Positions 35,787-44,655 of a stretch of 64,000 bases of DNA are shown in pieces. The position numbers and the translations under genes were made by a program. The first letter of the stretch is position 1. Every line of letters starts with the position of its first letter. This DNA is from Aeriscardovia sp. (GTDB lineage: Bacteria > Actinomycetota > Actinomycetes > Actinomycetales > Bifidobacteriaceae), in assembly GCA_017405305.1 (NCBI GenBank), contig JAFRAT010000009.1, positions 186,001 to 250,000 of the forward strand. The letters run 5' to 3'. The notes under the pieces are model-generated. The model was not told where the DNA came from, ran no database searches, and worked only from the letters and a program-made list of their open reading frames with translations.

Positions 35787-38327
35787 TTACTTGCCTCCGC
35801 CGAGGGAGAAGGTACCCAGATGGATAGAGACGCCCAGCGCAACCGACGGGATGACAAGGCAGCCCACGAGAAACAGCCAGTCCTTGGCACGGACGCGCGA
35901 CTCGCGGGCCCGGCTGCGGGCACGTCCCGTTCCGAAGGCGCGCGCCTCCATGGCCGTCGACAAACTCGTCGCCCTGCGGATGGAGAGCACCAGCAGCGAG
36001 AAGGCGCAGGAAAAGAACTGTGCGACGCGGTTCTGGTCGCCCAGGCCACGCGAACGGCGGGCCTGGGCGATCTCCGTCCAGTCGTCCTTGAGCACAGTCA
36101 GCAGGCGCATGCCCGCCAGACCGCCATAGACGAAACGGTCCGGCAGATGGAACACCTGGGACATAGCGTCGGCCAGGTCAGTCGAGTCGATTCCCAACAT
36201 CAGCAGCACGGCCGGGATAGCAATGGCAAGCACGCGCAGAAAGGTAGCGCAAGCAAGCCACACCGACTTGGTTGTGATGTGGATCATGCCCCATTTGAAA
36301 TACGTATGACCGCCATGCTTGCCATAAAGCACGACCGCTAGGAACGTCCAGGGCGCCATGACGAGGACGGGCCACACGGATCTGACGACGCGCGGCAGAT
36401 GCAGGCCGATGGCGCCGAAGGCAAGCAGCTCCAGGACGAGCGCCGTCCCCGCGGACACCGGGTCGAGCGAGAAGAGCAGCGGGATGGAGACGAGGAACGC
36501 GCCCAGCAGGCGAAACGCCGGGTTGATACCAGCTAGGAACCGGGAGCGGCTCGCCGGTCGGGGCGCTTCGACGCGGTCGGCCTGCTTGGTGACGTGCACG
36601 GAGCTGGTCTCCTCGTCGCCGACGGTGATGGTCTTGTCCGCAAGCGCTTCGACTAGGTCAGCGTCGTGAGTAACGGCAATGACCGCCACGCCGCTGTCGG
36701 CCACGGAGCGCATGAGCATGACGATCTCCAGCCATGTGGACCGGTCCTGCCCGAAGGTCGGCTCGTCGAGGATGAGCACGCCCGGAGCGGCGGCCAGTGC
36801 GGCGGCTACGGTCAGACGACGTTTCTCCCCTCCGGAGAGGGTGTATGGGTTGGCGTCGGCGTAGTCGTCGAGGCCGAAGCGGTCCAACAGCGCGTGTCCT
36901 TTGCGAGCGGCTTCGGCGGGTTCGTTGCCCACGGCCAGCAGGCCGACCTTGACCTCTTCGAGGACGGTGTTGCGCACGAACTGGTGCTCCGGGTTCTGGA
37001 AAACGAAGGCGATGCGCTGCGAGAGCTCCGCGCTGGACCAGTCGTGCGGGTCGGACGCGGACAAGCCTCGGCGCAGCTCATCGGAGGCGACCACGTGCCC
37101 GGAGACCTGCGGGAGCAGTCCCGCAAGAGTCATCGACAGGGTCGACTTGCCGGCGCCGTTGCGGCCTTGCAGAACGGTAATCTCGCCGCTGCGGAACTCG
37201 CAGGCGATGTGCTCGGCGATGGCCGTGCCGTTGTGGCCGATAGCCAAGTCCTGCGTTGTCAGGAGCACGGTGCCTGGAGCGATGGCCTTCTGCCGTGCGA
37301 ATTTGACGTCAGGCACGATGAGGCGGCGCACAGCTTCGGCTTCTGACCTGAAGTCGGTGTCATCGGCGGAGCCGTTCGCGACGGCAGTGGTAGCGCTCAC
37401 AGCGGCCATGGCGGGCGTCTTGCCGATGTCGGCGGCCTTTTTCTCCGCGATTTCGCGGAGCATGCGTTGGTGCTGGGCAGTAGCGGCCGGATACCGCGAG
37501 GGCACCCAGACGCCCAAGCCGTCGAAGTCGATGGATGGGTCGGTGAAGACCTCGTCCGGGGTACCGTCGGCTACGACGCGGGCAGTGCCGTCCTCGCCGA
37601 CGCGGCCCAGGACGATCACGCGATCGAGGATATCGAGCCAGGGTTCCGCCCGATGCTCCACGATCATCACGGTGGAGCGGTGCGCGCGCAACATGCGGTG
37701 GACGGTTTCGACGACGTCGCGCGCGCCGGCCGGGTCGAGGTTCGCCGTCGGCTCGTCGAGCAACAGCACGCCCGGGCGCATGCACAACGCGCCTGCCAGA
37801 GCGATGCGCTGCATCTGTCCGCCGGACAGATGCGACGTTGGCTGGTCGAGTTCCATGCCCTCTAGGCCTACTTGCTCGAGGGCATAGCGGACGCGCGGCC
37901 AGATCTCGTCGGCTGGCACGCCGAGGTTCTCCAAACCGAAGGCGACGTTGTCTCCCACGCGCTGAAGGACCATTTGCGCGTCCGGGTCCTGCATCATCAG
38001 AGCGCAACGGCCGCGGGCTTCTCGCACGGATTGGCCGCCAACCAGCAGGCTGCCTTCCGTCACGCCGCCTTCCTGGTCCTCGCGCGCGGCCGCTTCCCCG
38101 CTGGCCGCGTCGGCGGCAGAAGTCTCGCCGACGTCTTCGTTACCCAGGATGCCGGCCACCGCTTCGAGAATGGTCGATTTACCAATGCCGGAAGCGCCCA
38201 GCAGCAGCACGTGCTGACCCGCTGTGATTCCCAGGTCGAGATGGCGCGCCACGAACCGCGAGCGCAGCGGACGGCGGTACCCCCAGTCGGCGAAGGTGAT
38301 CCCCACCGGTTCCTGTTCTTCCTGCAT
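35787..38327 (-). CDS. ECF transporter fusion: two ATPase domains plus EcfT membrane domain (YkoD-YkoC-like)
   Basis: The 846-residue protein drives uptake by an energy-coupling-factor transporter. ATPase domain 1 has Walker A GASGIGKST (44-52), signature LSGGQMQRIAL and Walker B VLLLDEPTANLDP. ATPase domain 2 has GRNGAGKST, LSGGEKRRL and LILDEPTFGQD. The last ~260 residues form an EcfT/CbiQ membrane domain with about 5 helices and the coupling motif AQARRSRGLG. The start ATG overlaps the S-component stop by one base (TGATG). The riboswitch and YkoE partners indicate thiamine or its pyrimidine precursor as substrate. Fusion of A, A and T in one chain is the notable feature. Confidence 0.9.
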   Translation of the reverse strand: MQEEQEPVGITFADWGYRRPLRSRFVARHLDLGITAGQHVLLLGASGIGKSTILEAVAGILGNEDVGETSAADAASGEAAAREDQEGGVTEGSLLVGGQSVREARGRCALMMQDPDAQMVLQRVGDNVAFGLENLGVPADEIWPRVRYALEQVGLEGMELDQPTSHLSGGQMQRIALAGALCMRPGVLLLDEPTANLDPAGARDVVETVHRMLRAHRSTVMIVEHRAEPWLDILDRVIVLGRVGEDGTARVVADGTPDEVFTDPSIDFDGLGVWVPSRYPAATAQHQRMLREIAEKKAADIGKTPAMAAVSATTAVANGSADDTDFRSEAEAVRRLIVPDVKFARQKAIAPGTVLLTTQDLAIGHNGTAIAEHIACEFRSGEITVLQGRNGAGKSTLSMTLAGLLPQVSGHVVASDELRRGLSASDPHDWSSAELSQRIAFVFQNPEHQFVRNTVLEEVKVGLLAVGNEPAEAARKGHALLDRFGLDDYADANPYTLSGGEKRRLTVAAALAAAPGVLILDEPTFGQDRSTWLEIVMLMRSVADSGVAVIAVTHDADLVEALADKTITVGDEETSSVHVTKQADRVEAPRPASRSRFLAGINPAFRLLGAFLVSIPLLFSLDPVSAGTALVLELLAFGAIGLHLPRVVRSVWPVLVMAPWTFLAVVLYGKHGGHTYFKWGMIHITTKSVWLACATFLRVLAIAIPAVLLMLGIDSTDLADAMSQVFHLPDRFVYGGLAGMRLLTVLKDDWTEIAQARRSRGLGDQNRVAQFFSCAFSLLVLSIRRATSLSTAMEARAFGTGRARSRARESRVRAKDWLFLVGCLVIPSVALGVSIHLGTFSLGGGK

Positions 38328-38998
38328 CAGTTCCTCGCTCTCACGACTCGTCCGGATTCGAACCGGTCCAGGACGCCTGTCCTGGCGATGGACAGATACA
38401 GCCGCCAGACGACCGCGCCGGCGAGCACGATGCCGGAAATCGTCGTGGCGATGTAATAGGACGCGGCGTACCATCCCAGTGCGCTGAACGCCTGCAGCGC
38501 CGTCAGGAAGCTCACCGTGCGGTAGAAAAGGCCGGACACGGCGCCGGCGAGCATTGTTGTCCACACGTTCCATGCGCGGTAGGCGAACAGGGCGAAGACG
38601 ATTTCCGCGCCCAGGCCTTGGATGAAGCCGCTGAGCACTGTCAGCGCGCCGCCGTAGATATTGCCCAGCAGCGATTCACACAACGAGGCTAGGACCTGCG
38701 CGTAAATGGCCGCGCCCGGCTTGCGGATGATGACGGCGGCCAGCGGTCCGGCGAACAGCCAGATGCCGTCCACCAGGCTGCCCAGGCCCGGGAACAGCGC
38801 CTGCAGGCCTGCATGGGGAATGAAGTCGCCCGCCCAGAACACCAGGGACGAGGCGACGCCGATGACGGAGGCCACGGCGATATCGACAGGCCTCCACTTG
38901 AGGCTCCTGTGTGCGCGTTTCGCCGGAGGTTCCGACGCCGACGGCAGGGAGGTCGCTGCGGACGACGATGTCTGAGATGCGTGATCAGAATCGGTCAT
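38327..38998 (-). CDS. YkoE-like ECF substrate-binding membrane protein, copy 2
   Basis: The 223-residue S component has about 6 membrane helices after a Ser/Ala-rich N-terminal ~45 residues. Characteristic blocks are VDIAVASVIGVASSLVFWAG, GPLAAVIIRKPGAAIYAQ and a C-terminal IARTGVLDRFESGR. YkoE binds thiamine or hydroxymethylpyrimidine. The start overlaps the previous copy by 4 bases (ATGA) and an AGGAAAG box precedes it. It shares a 56-bp identical stretch with copy 1. Confidence 0.87.
   Translation of the reverse strand: MTDSDHASQTSSSAATSLPSASEPPAKRAHRSLKWRPVDIAVASVIGVASSLVFWAGDFIPHAGLQALFPGLGSLVDGIWLFAGPLAAVIIRKPGAAIYAQVLASLCESLLGNIYGGALTVLSGFIQGLGAEIVFALFAYRAWNVWTTMLAGAVSGLFYRTVSFLTALQAFSALGWYAASYYIATTISGIVLAGAVVWRLYLSIARTGVLDRFESGRVVRARN
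38832..38887 (-). repeat. 56-bp identical segment shared by the two ykoE copies (copy 2)
   Basis: Identical to 39650-39705. It encodes the first membrane helix. It reflects recent tandem duplication or gene conversion. Confidence 0.85.
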
Positions 38999-39780
38999 GA
39001 CCGTCTTTCCTGGAAATGGGACATGAACGTCCCGCAAACGATGCGGTCCTTACGATGACCGCATTCCGTGTGATTCCCTCTGACGCGGATTCCATATTGC
39101 CTCGGCACACCCGCCTTCCGCCAGCGTAGCAAGGCGTGCTGACATATCCGGCGCCGGCGTGCGGCGCGTCCCGATTCAAACCGGTCCAGCACGCCTGTGC
39201 GCGCGATCGCCAGGCACAACCGCCACACCAGCGCGCCCGCGAACACGACCCCGGAGATGACCGTCGTCGCTAGATACGACAGCCCGTAGGCGCCCGTCAG
39301 CGAGATGGCCTGTAGGTCGCCGACAAAGCTGTAGAGCCAGCAGCCCACGCCAGCGAGCGCTCCGCTGAGCAAGGTCGTCCACAGGTTCCACACGCTGTAG
39401 CCGACCAACAGGAACGCCAGCTCCGCGAAGAGGCCTTGGACGAGCCCGGGCAGAATGGTCTTGAGCGCTCCCCAGAAGTCGCCCAGCAGCGATTCGCAGA
39501 AGGCGGCGAGTAGTTCGGCGTAGACGGCCGCGCCCGGCTTGCGGATGATGACGGCCGCCAGGGGGCCTGCGCACAGCCATAGCCCGTTGATGAGCCCGCC
39601 CAGGCCGGGGACGAGGGCCTGGAGCCCGTCGAAGGGCAGGAAATCCGCTGCCCAGAACACCAGGGACGAGGCGACGCCGATGACGGAGGCCACGGCGATA
39701 TCGACGACGCGCCAGCGCCAGTGACGGCGCTGGCGCGCGCCGATGGAACGCCGTCCGACGGCGTTAGTGTGATCTTTCAT
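38995..39780 (-). CDS. YkoE-like ECF substrate-binding membrane protein, copy 1
   Basis: The 261-residue first gene of the thiamine transporter operon starts at ATG 39780, 7 bases after GGAAAGG. That ribosome binding site lies within the 3' edge of the TPP riboswitch, so ligand can hide it. The six-helix body matches copy 2, including VDIAVASVIGVASSLVFWAA and RTGVLDRFESGR. After that point copy 1 carries ~55 extra basic residues where copy 2 stops. This tail may have arisen by loss of a stop or a frameshift. Confidence 0.85.
   Translation of the reverse strand: MKDHTNAVGRRSIGARQRRHWRWRVVDIAVASVIGVASSLVFWAADFLPFDGLQALVPGLGGLINGLWLCAGPLAAVIIRKPGAAVYAELLAAFCESLLGDFWGALKTILPGLVQGLFAELAFLLVGYSVWNLWTTLLSGALAGVGCWLYSFVGDLQAISLTGAYGLSYLATTVISGVVFAGALVWRLCLAIARTGVLDRFESGRAARRRRICQHALLRWRKAGVPRQYGIRVRGNHTECGHRKDRIVCGTFMSHFQERRS
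39650..39705 (-). repeat. 56-bp identical segment shared by the two ykoE copies (copy 1)
   Basis: Identical to 38832-38887. Confidence 0.85.
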
Positions 39781-39787
39781 GAGGGCC

Positions 39788-39893
39788 TTTCCGCACGCTG
39801 GCATTGTCCAGAACGCGTTCAACCGGTCGGAGCCATGCTCCCTCTCAGCCGTGGGAACCGCTTGCCGCGGGCTTCCCCCAGCTCCCGTATCCA
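39788..39893 (-). promoter_or_regulatory. TPP riboswitch (THI box)
   Basis: On the minus strand the leader contains the conserved TPP aptamer blocks in order: ACGGGAGCTGGGGG, then GGCTGAGAGGGAGC, CCGACCGGTTGAACG, and TCTGGACAATGCCAGCGTG. The helix pairing and the CUGAGA and GUUGAAC cores match the family. The aptamer ends at the ribosome binding site of the first ykoE gene, so control is probably at translation start: TPP bound means no transporter. Confidence 0.93.
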
Positions 39894-39919
39894 GTGAAGG
39901 ACCCTAGCACGGGAAGAGA

Positions 39920-39967
39920 CGGCCCGCCATGGTTTTCCCGTTCGGAAACGGGAGCCATGGCGGGCCG
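39920..39967. terminator. Strong hairpin downstream of the dipeptidase gene
   Basis: CGGCCCGCCATGG (39920-39932) pairs with 39955-39967, enclosing a further cccgtt/aacggg stem. It lies 22 bases after the dipeptidase stop, between it and the thiamine operon leader. There is no U tract. Confidence 0.65.
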
Positions 39968-39988
39968 CTGACTCGGTGCTCTCCTTGC

Positions 39989-41395
39989 TCAGGCCTTCAG
40001 TTCGGCCGCGCGCGCGGCGAATTTGGCGAGCATGAGCGCTTCGGCGACGATGTCGCCCTTGAGCTCTTCAAGGTCCTGGGACTCGTTCGGGCTGTGCGCG
40101 TTGGTCATCGGGTCTTCCGGACCGTCGACGAGCACCTTGGCCTTCGGATACGCGGACTGCAGAATCGGGATCATCGGAATGGAGCCGCCTTCGCCTTTGT
40201 TGACGACGGCATGGCCGAAAGCCTCCTGGAAGGACTCCTCCGCGATCTCGGTGACGACGGATTGAGCATCCATCGCCCAGCCGGTGCCGGTCTCGTTGAT
40301 CTTGACATCGACTTGGGCTCCGAACGGGGCCTGTGCTTTGAGGTAGTCCTCGACGGCCTGTGCGGCTTCCTCGCCGGACTGCGTCGGGCAGACGCGCATG
40401 GACAGGCGGAAGCGGCATTCCGGGGCCAGCTGGTTGAAGGACTCGTCGACGGACGGGACGTCCATGCCGATGAGGGCGATGGCCGGCTTGGTCCACAGGC
40501 GAGACGCCAGGGAACCCTCGCCTGCGAAAATGTAGCCGTCGAGGACGCCGGAGTCTTTGCGGAAATCGGCCTCGTCGAGGTCCTGCTGGAGGCCGCCGAC
40601 CGGCTCGATGGACTTGAGGCCCGGCACGACGATGTTGCCCTTCCTGTCGTACAGGGAGGCCACGAGCATGGACGCGGTGGTATTGGCGTCGAGGATCGGG
40701 CCGCCGAAAGAGCCGGAGTGAACCGGGTGGTTCAGGACCTTGACGGTGACGTCCATGGTCACGTTACCGCGTAGGGAGGCGGTGAGGCTCGGAATCTGCG
40801 GGGACCAGTTGGAGGAATCCGTGATGAACATGACGTCGGCGTCGAAGTAGTCCGGGTGAGCCTTGAGGAACGGGACAAAGCTCGGCGAACCCATCTCCTC
40901 TTCGCCTTCGATGAAGATCTTGATGTTGACGCCCAGGTCCTTGCCCAGAGCGGACAGGGAGCCGATGTGCGTCAGGCAGCCGGCGCCGTCATCGGAGGAG
41001 CCGCGACCGAACATGCGTCCGTCGACAACCGTGCCGACGAAGGGATCGGTGCGCCACACGCTCGCATCCGGAACGGGCTGGACATCGTGGTGGGCGTACA
41101 GCAGGACGGTCGGCGCGGACGAGTCGACGATCTTGGTGCCGACGACCTCAAAGGCGCCCGGAGTGCCGTCCTCCTGGGTGGCCTGCTCCACGTGAGCGTC
41201 GTCGATGCCGGCCTGCTTGAGCGCGTCGGCGACGAACTCGGCGTCCTTCTTCATGCGCGGTGCGGCGATGCCCTCGGCGGAAACGGCCTTGTTGGCGATC
41301 TTCTGCTTGAGCAGATCGAGAACGCCGCTCCACTCGGAATCGACGCGGGAACGGATCTCGTCCAGGGTTAGACCCTGATCATTCACGTTTGCCAT
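39989..41395 (-). CDS. M20 family zinc dipeptidase
   Basis: The 468-residue cytosolic metallopeptidase has metal-binding LLYAHHDVQPVP (first His and catalytic Asp), GRGSSDDGAG (bridging Asp) and IFIEGEEEMGSP (catalytic Glu pair). A later His lies in NHPVHSGSFGG and the C-terminal metal ligand region is at DPMTNAHSPNE. A GAAAGGAT box precedes the start. It cleaves short peptides taken up by the cell. It is divergent from the DUF3043 gene. Confidence 0.92.
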   Translation of the reverse strand: MANVNDQGLTLDEIRSRVDSEWSGVLDLLKQKIANKAVSAEGIAAPRMKKDAEFVADALKQAGIDDAHVEQATQEDGTPGAFEVVGTKIVDSSAPTVLLYAHHDVQPVPDASVWRTDPFVGTVVDGRMFGRGSSDDGAGCLTHIGSLSALGKDLGVNIKIFIEGEEEMGSPSFVPFLKAHPDYFDADVMFITDSSNWSPQIPSLTASLRGNVTMDVTVKVLNHPVHSGSFGGPILDANTTASMLVASLYDRKGNIVVPGLKSIEPVGGLQQDLDEADFRKDSGVLDGYIFAGEGSLASRLWTKPAIALIGMDVPSVDESFNQLAPECRFRLSMRVCPTQSGEEAAQAVEDYLKAQAPFGAQVDVKINETGTGWAMDAQSVVTEIAEESFQEAFGHAVVNKGEGGSIPMIPILQSAYPKAKVLVDGPEDPMTNAHSPNESQDLEELKGDIVAEALMLAKFAARAAELKA

Positions 41396-41458
41396 AACCC
41401 TTATCCTTTCGGTAATTTCAGCACTTTCCAGTCCCGTCTATAGAATAACCTTTCCGCT

Positions 41459-42100
41459 ATGACATGGAATCCTTTTGCGAACACCAAAAAAGCAAAAGCC
41501 GAAAAACAGCAACAGGAAGCCGAAGCGAAAGCCGCGGCCGCGCGCGAGGCCGGCAAGAAAGACCATGCGACGCCCAAGCGCAAGGACGCGCAGGCGATGT
41601 CCTACACCCCGCTGATCCCGGACCCGAAGGACCGCAAGGCCCGCCGTAAAATCGAACGCCGTCGCGCCCGCGCCCGCGAGGACCGCGAATACGCCGCCAT
41701 GGAAAGCGGCGACGTCTCCCAGATGCCGAAGGCCGAGCGTGACCCGATGCGCATCTACATCCGCGACTGGATTGACGCGCGTTGGAACCTGGGCGAATGG
41801 TTCATCCCGGCCGCCATCGTCCTGCTGATCGGTTCGATGTCGATCTCCTCCTACTCCACCGTCGTCGGCTTCGTTCTGGCCATGCTCATGTACGTCTACA
41901 TGTTCGCGGTCATCGCCGATCTGTTCGCCATGTGGTTCACGCTCAAGAAGAGCCTGCTGAAGCACAAGAAATGGGACGGCGACCGCTCCGAGCTCCGCCG
42001 GATGCATGTCCTGACCTACGCGCTCTCCCGATCCCTGCAGATCCGCCGCATGCGAGTACCCCGTCCACGCGAAAAAAAGCGCGGCGTGTGGCCGGACTGA
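41459..42100 (+). CDS. DUF3043 membrane protein
   Basis: The 213-residue protein has a Lys/Glu/Ala-rich coiled N-terminus (to ~45), then SYTPLIPDPKDRKARRK and a basic stretch. Two membrane helices lie at about 119-138 and 140-160, followed by a basic tail. This is the actinobacterial DUF3043 layout. No clear ribosome binding site is present; a TATAGAAT box ends about 15 bases before the ATG, so the transcript may have a very short leader. Its function is unknown. Confidence 0.88.
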   Translation: MTWNPFANTKKAKAEKQQQEAEAKAAAAREAGKKDHATPKRKDAQAMSYTPLIPDPKDRKARRKIERRRARAREDREYAAMESGDVSQMPKAERDPMRIYIRDWIDARWNLGEWFIPAAIVLLIGSMSISSYSTVVGFVLAMLMYVYMFAVIADLFAMWFTLKKSLLKHKKWDGDRSELRRMHVLTYALSRSLQIRRMRVPRPREKKRGVWPD

Positions 42101-42113
42101 TCATGCGACACTG

Positions 42114-43661
42114 ATGTCCATGAACATCAAAGAATACTACGACATAGCCGTCGTGGGCGCTGGCCCCGGCGGCTATTCCGTTGCTCTGAGGGCTTCCCAG
42201 CTCGGTAAATCGGTGCTGCTCGTCGACCGCAGGCCCACGCCCGGCGGCGTCTGCCTCCACGAGGGCTGCATCCCCAGCCGCGCGCTACTGCGCGTCGCCG
42301 ACACCGTCCGACGAACGAGACGGGCTGCGGATCTCGGTTTCTTCCGCAAAGACGCCGTCGCCGGCATCACCCGCAGCGACGCCATCGACATGGAGAAAAC
42401 CAACGCCTACAAACAGGGCATTGTCGACGCGATGATCTCCGGCTTGGGCGGCGTGTTAGCATCGCGCGGCGTGCGGTATGTCCAGGCGGAGGCGCGCGTC
42501 ATGAAACCCGGAACGGTGGAACTGCACCCGGCTGGCGGCGAGCAGGGGCCGGACGCGCTCGATGAGCCAGTGGAGATCCGGGCGGAGGACATCGTGCTGG
42601 CCACTGGCTCCCACGCCAACGAGCTGGAAAGCGTGCCCGTCTCCCATCGGCGTATCCTTGACTCCACCGACGCGCTGGACCTCGGTCTGGTGCCGGCCAG
42701 CGCCCTTATCCTCGGCTCGGGCGACGTGGCCTTGGAATTCGCCGGCATCTGGGCCCCGTTGGGAACGCGGGTCACCCTCGTCGAACGTGGCGAGCGGATC
42801 CTGCGATCGGCGACCAAACGCGTCAGCGCGACCGTTTCGCGCAACCTCCGGCAGGCCGGCGTCGCCCTCGTCACTCAGGCGCAGATCCTCAGCGCGTCGG
42901 AGGACGAGAACACCGCCACGCTGCGCTACCGCGATGCCGACGGGCAAGTACGAAGCCTCTCGGCGGACGTGCTCCTGCCCGCCGTCGGACGCATGCCGAA
43001 CACCGGCATGGACTGGCTCGCCGACCTGGGCGTGGCGCTGGGCGCGGAACCGGGCGAGCAGGGCCGCATCCTCACAGACGCCGTCGGACGCACCAACGTG
43101 CCGGGAATCTGGGCCGTCGGGGACGTCACGCCTGGCAAGCAGCTCGCTCATCGCGCCTACGCGCAGGGCCTCGTCATCGCCGAGACCATCGCCGGCGTGG
43201 AGACAACGCCATTGGACGACCGGACCGTGCCGGCCACGACATACGGTCTCGCCGAGAACTGCTCCGTGGGGTACACGGCTGACGAGGCGCGCGCCGACGC
43301 CCGTTTCGCCGACGTGGCAGAGGACTCCTACCCTATGGCGGGCAATGCCTGCGCGGCCATGACCGGCCAGGCCGGCATCGTCACGCTGGTGTCGGGACGG
43401 CTGGTCCCGGACCGAGGCGGCGACGACACGGGCCACGCGAACACCAATGCCTACGGTGCCCGCGCCGGCGAGCGCGTGCTGCTCGGCGCGCAAATGGCAG
43501 GCCCGCAGACGGCCGACTTGGCGGCGGAGGCCGAGGAACTCATCGGCAATCGCATATCGATCCACGACGCGGCCCGGCTCGTCCATCCGCATCCGACGAT
43601 CAGCGAGGCTTTGGGCGAGGCGCTGCTGCTGGCCGACGGACGCCCGCTGCACGCTCGCTGA
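42114..43661 (+). CDS. lpd: Dihydrolipoyl dehydrogenase
   Basis: The 515-residue flavoprotein disulfide reductase has FAD motif VVGAGPGGYSVALRA, the redox-active GGVCLHEGCIPSRALL (Cys-x4-Cys), NAD motif ILGSGDVALEFA, FAD motif IWAVGDVTPGKQLAHRA and a C-terminal dimerisation motif HPHPTISEAL (catalytic His-x-His, with Glu). It would reoxidise lipoyl groups, but no E1/E2 genes are in this window. It starts 13 bases after the DUF3043 stop, so it is probably co-transcribed. Confidence 0.9.
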   Translation: MSMNIKEYYDIAVVGAGPGGYSVALRASQLGKSVLLVDRRPTPGGVCLHEGCIPSRALLRVADTVRRTRRAADLGFFRKDAVAGITRSDAIDMEKTNAYKQGIVDAMISGLGGVLASRGVRYVQAEARVMKPGTVELHPAGGEQGPDALDEPVEIRAEDIVLATGSHANELESVPVSHRRILDSTDALDLGLVPASALILGSGDVALEFAGIWAPLGTRVTLVERGERILRSATKRVSATVSRNLRQAGVALVTQAQILSASEDENTATLRYRDADGQVRSLSADVLLPAVGRMPNTGMDWLADLGVALGAEPGEQGRILTDAVGRTNVPGIWAVGDVTPGKQLAHRAYAQGLVIAETIAGVETTPLDDRTVPATTYGLAENCSVGYTADEARADARFADVAEDSYPMAGNACAAMTGQAGIVTLVSGRLVPDRGGDDTGHANTNAYGARAGERVLLGAQMAGPQTADLAAEAEELIGNRISIHDAARLVHPHPTISEALGEALLLADGRPLHAR

Positions 43662-43749
43662 CCGAGCTGACGGCCATCCAGCGGGCTCTGGGCAAGCTCA
43701 GCGCTACACTTCCGGAGTGTACAGACGCACACCGTTGAAGGAACGAGAG

Positions 43750-44478
43750 ATGGCGGACAAGAGCACGAAAAAGAAGAAAAGCGATGGCACGTTCAAGCAG
43801 CTGCTGCAGGTGTACCGGTTCACGGCTCGGAACGACAAGGCGCTTCCTTGGTGGATGGCCCTCGTCTTCGTCGCCCCGATCATCGTTCTGATCGTCGTCT
43901 GCCTTGTCACGAAGGCGAACCTCCTCATCTGGATTCTGCTCATGCTGACCGCCGTGCTAGTGGGCGTCACCCTCGCCACGCTCGTTCTGACGCGCACGTC
44001 CGACCGCGTGGGGTACAAGCAGCTCGAAGGCCAGGCCGGCGCGTCCATGGCGGTGCTCGGCGGCTTGGGCAGGGCCGGTTTCACCTTCCCGCAGGAGCCG
44101 GTGTGGATGAACCGCAAGACCCGCGACACCATCTGGCGTGGCACCGGCCGTCCAGGCATCTTCCTGGTGGGCGAAGGCGACAAGCAGCGCCTCAGCATCG
44201 AGATGAACCGTGAGGAAACCGCTATCCGCCGCCTCGTCCCGGGGTCAGCCATTCAGATTTACCGCATCTTCGTGGGCGAAGGCGAAGGCTACACCCCGCT
44301 GCCTAAGCTGCGCGGCGCCATCGTCAAACGCCGTGCCCGTCTAACGAAGGTCGAGCTCAAGGATCTCGAGAGGCGCCTGTCCACCATCCAGACCAAGCGC
44401 GCCGGCGCGCCGCACGGCGTCGACCCGCGATCCATCAAGGTCAGCAGCCGCATGATGCGCCGCCACAACAACGGCTGA
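43750..44478 (+). CDS. DUF4191 membrane protein
   Basis: The ATG at 43750 is preceded by GAAGGA. The 242-residue protein has a Lys-rich start, two membrane helices (about 33-53 and 58-80), then a cytoplasmic domain (GYKQLEGQAGASMAVLGGLG, TRDTIWRGTGRPG) and a basic C-terminus. DUF4191 genes commonly sit next to lipoylation or lpd genes in actinobacteria. Function is unknown. Confidence 0.88.
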   Translation: MADKSTKKKKSDGTFKQLLQVYRFTARNDKALPWWMALVFVAPIIVLIVVCLVTKANLLIWILLMLTAVLVGVTLATLVLTRTSDRVGYKQLEGQAGASMAVLGGLGRAGFTFPQEPVWMNRKTRDTIWRGTGRPGIFLVGEGDKQRLSIEMNREETAIRRLVPGSAIQIYRIFVGEGEGYTPLPKLRGAIVKRRARLTKVELKDLERRLSTIQTKRAGAPHGVDPRSIKVSSRMMRRHNNG

Positions 44479-44655
44479 GCCACAGCGGCCAAAACCGAAC
44501 GACGAAGGGCGGAGCCTGTCCAGAAAAACGTCATCATGGTGGCGCATTCGGAGACGCCCGCGCTATGCGCCTGACCGGGCTATGCCCAGATGATCGCCAC
44601 GCGCGATCTCAGCCGTTGCGCTGCAAGCCAAACGGCCGTGGTGCCGCCGCAGCGT

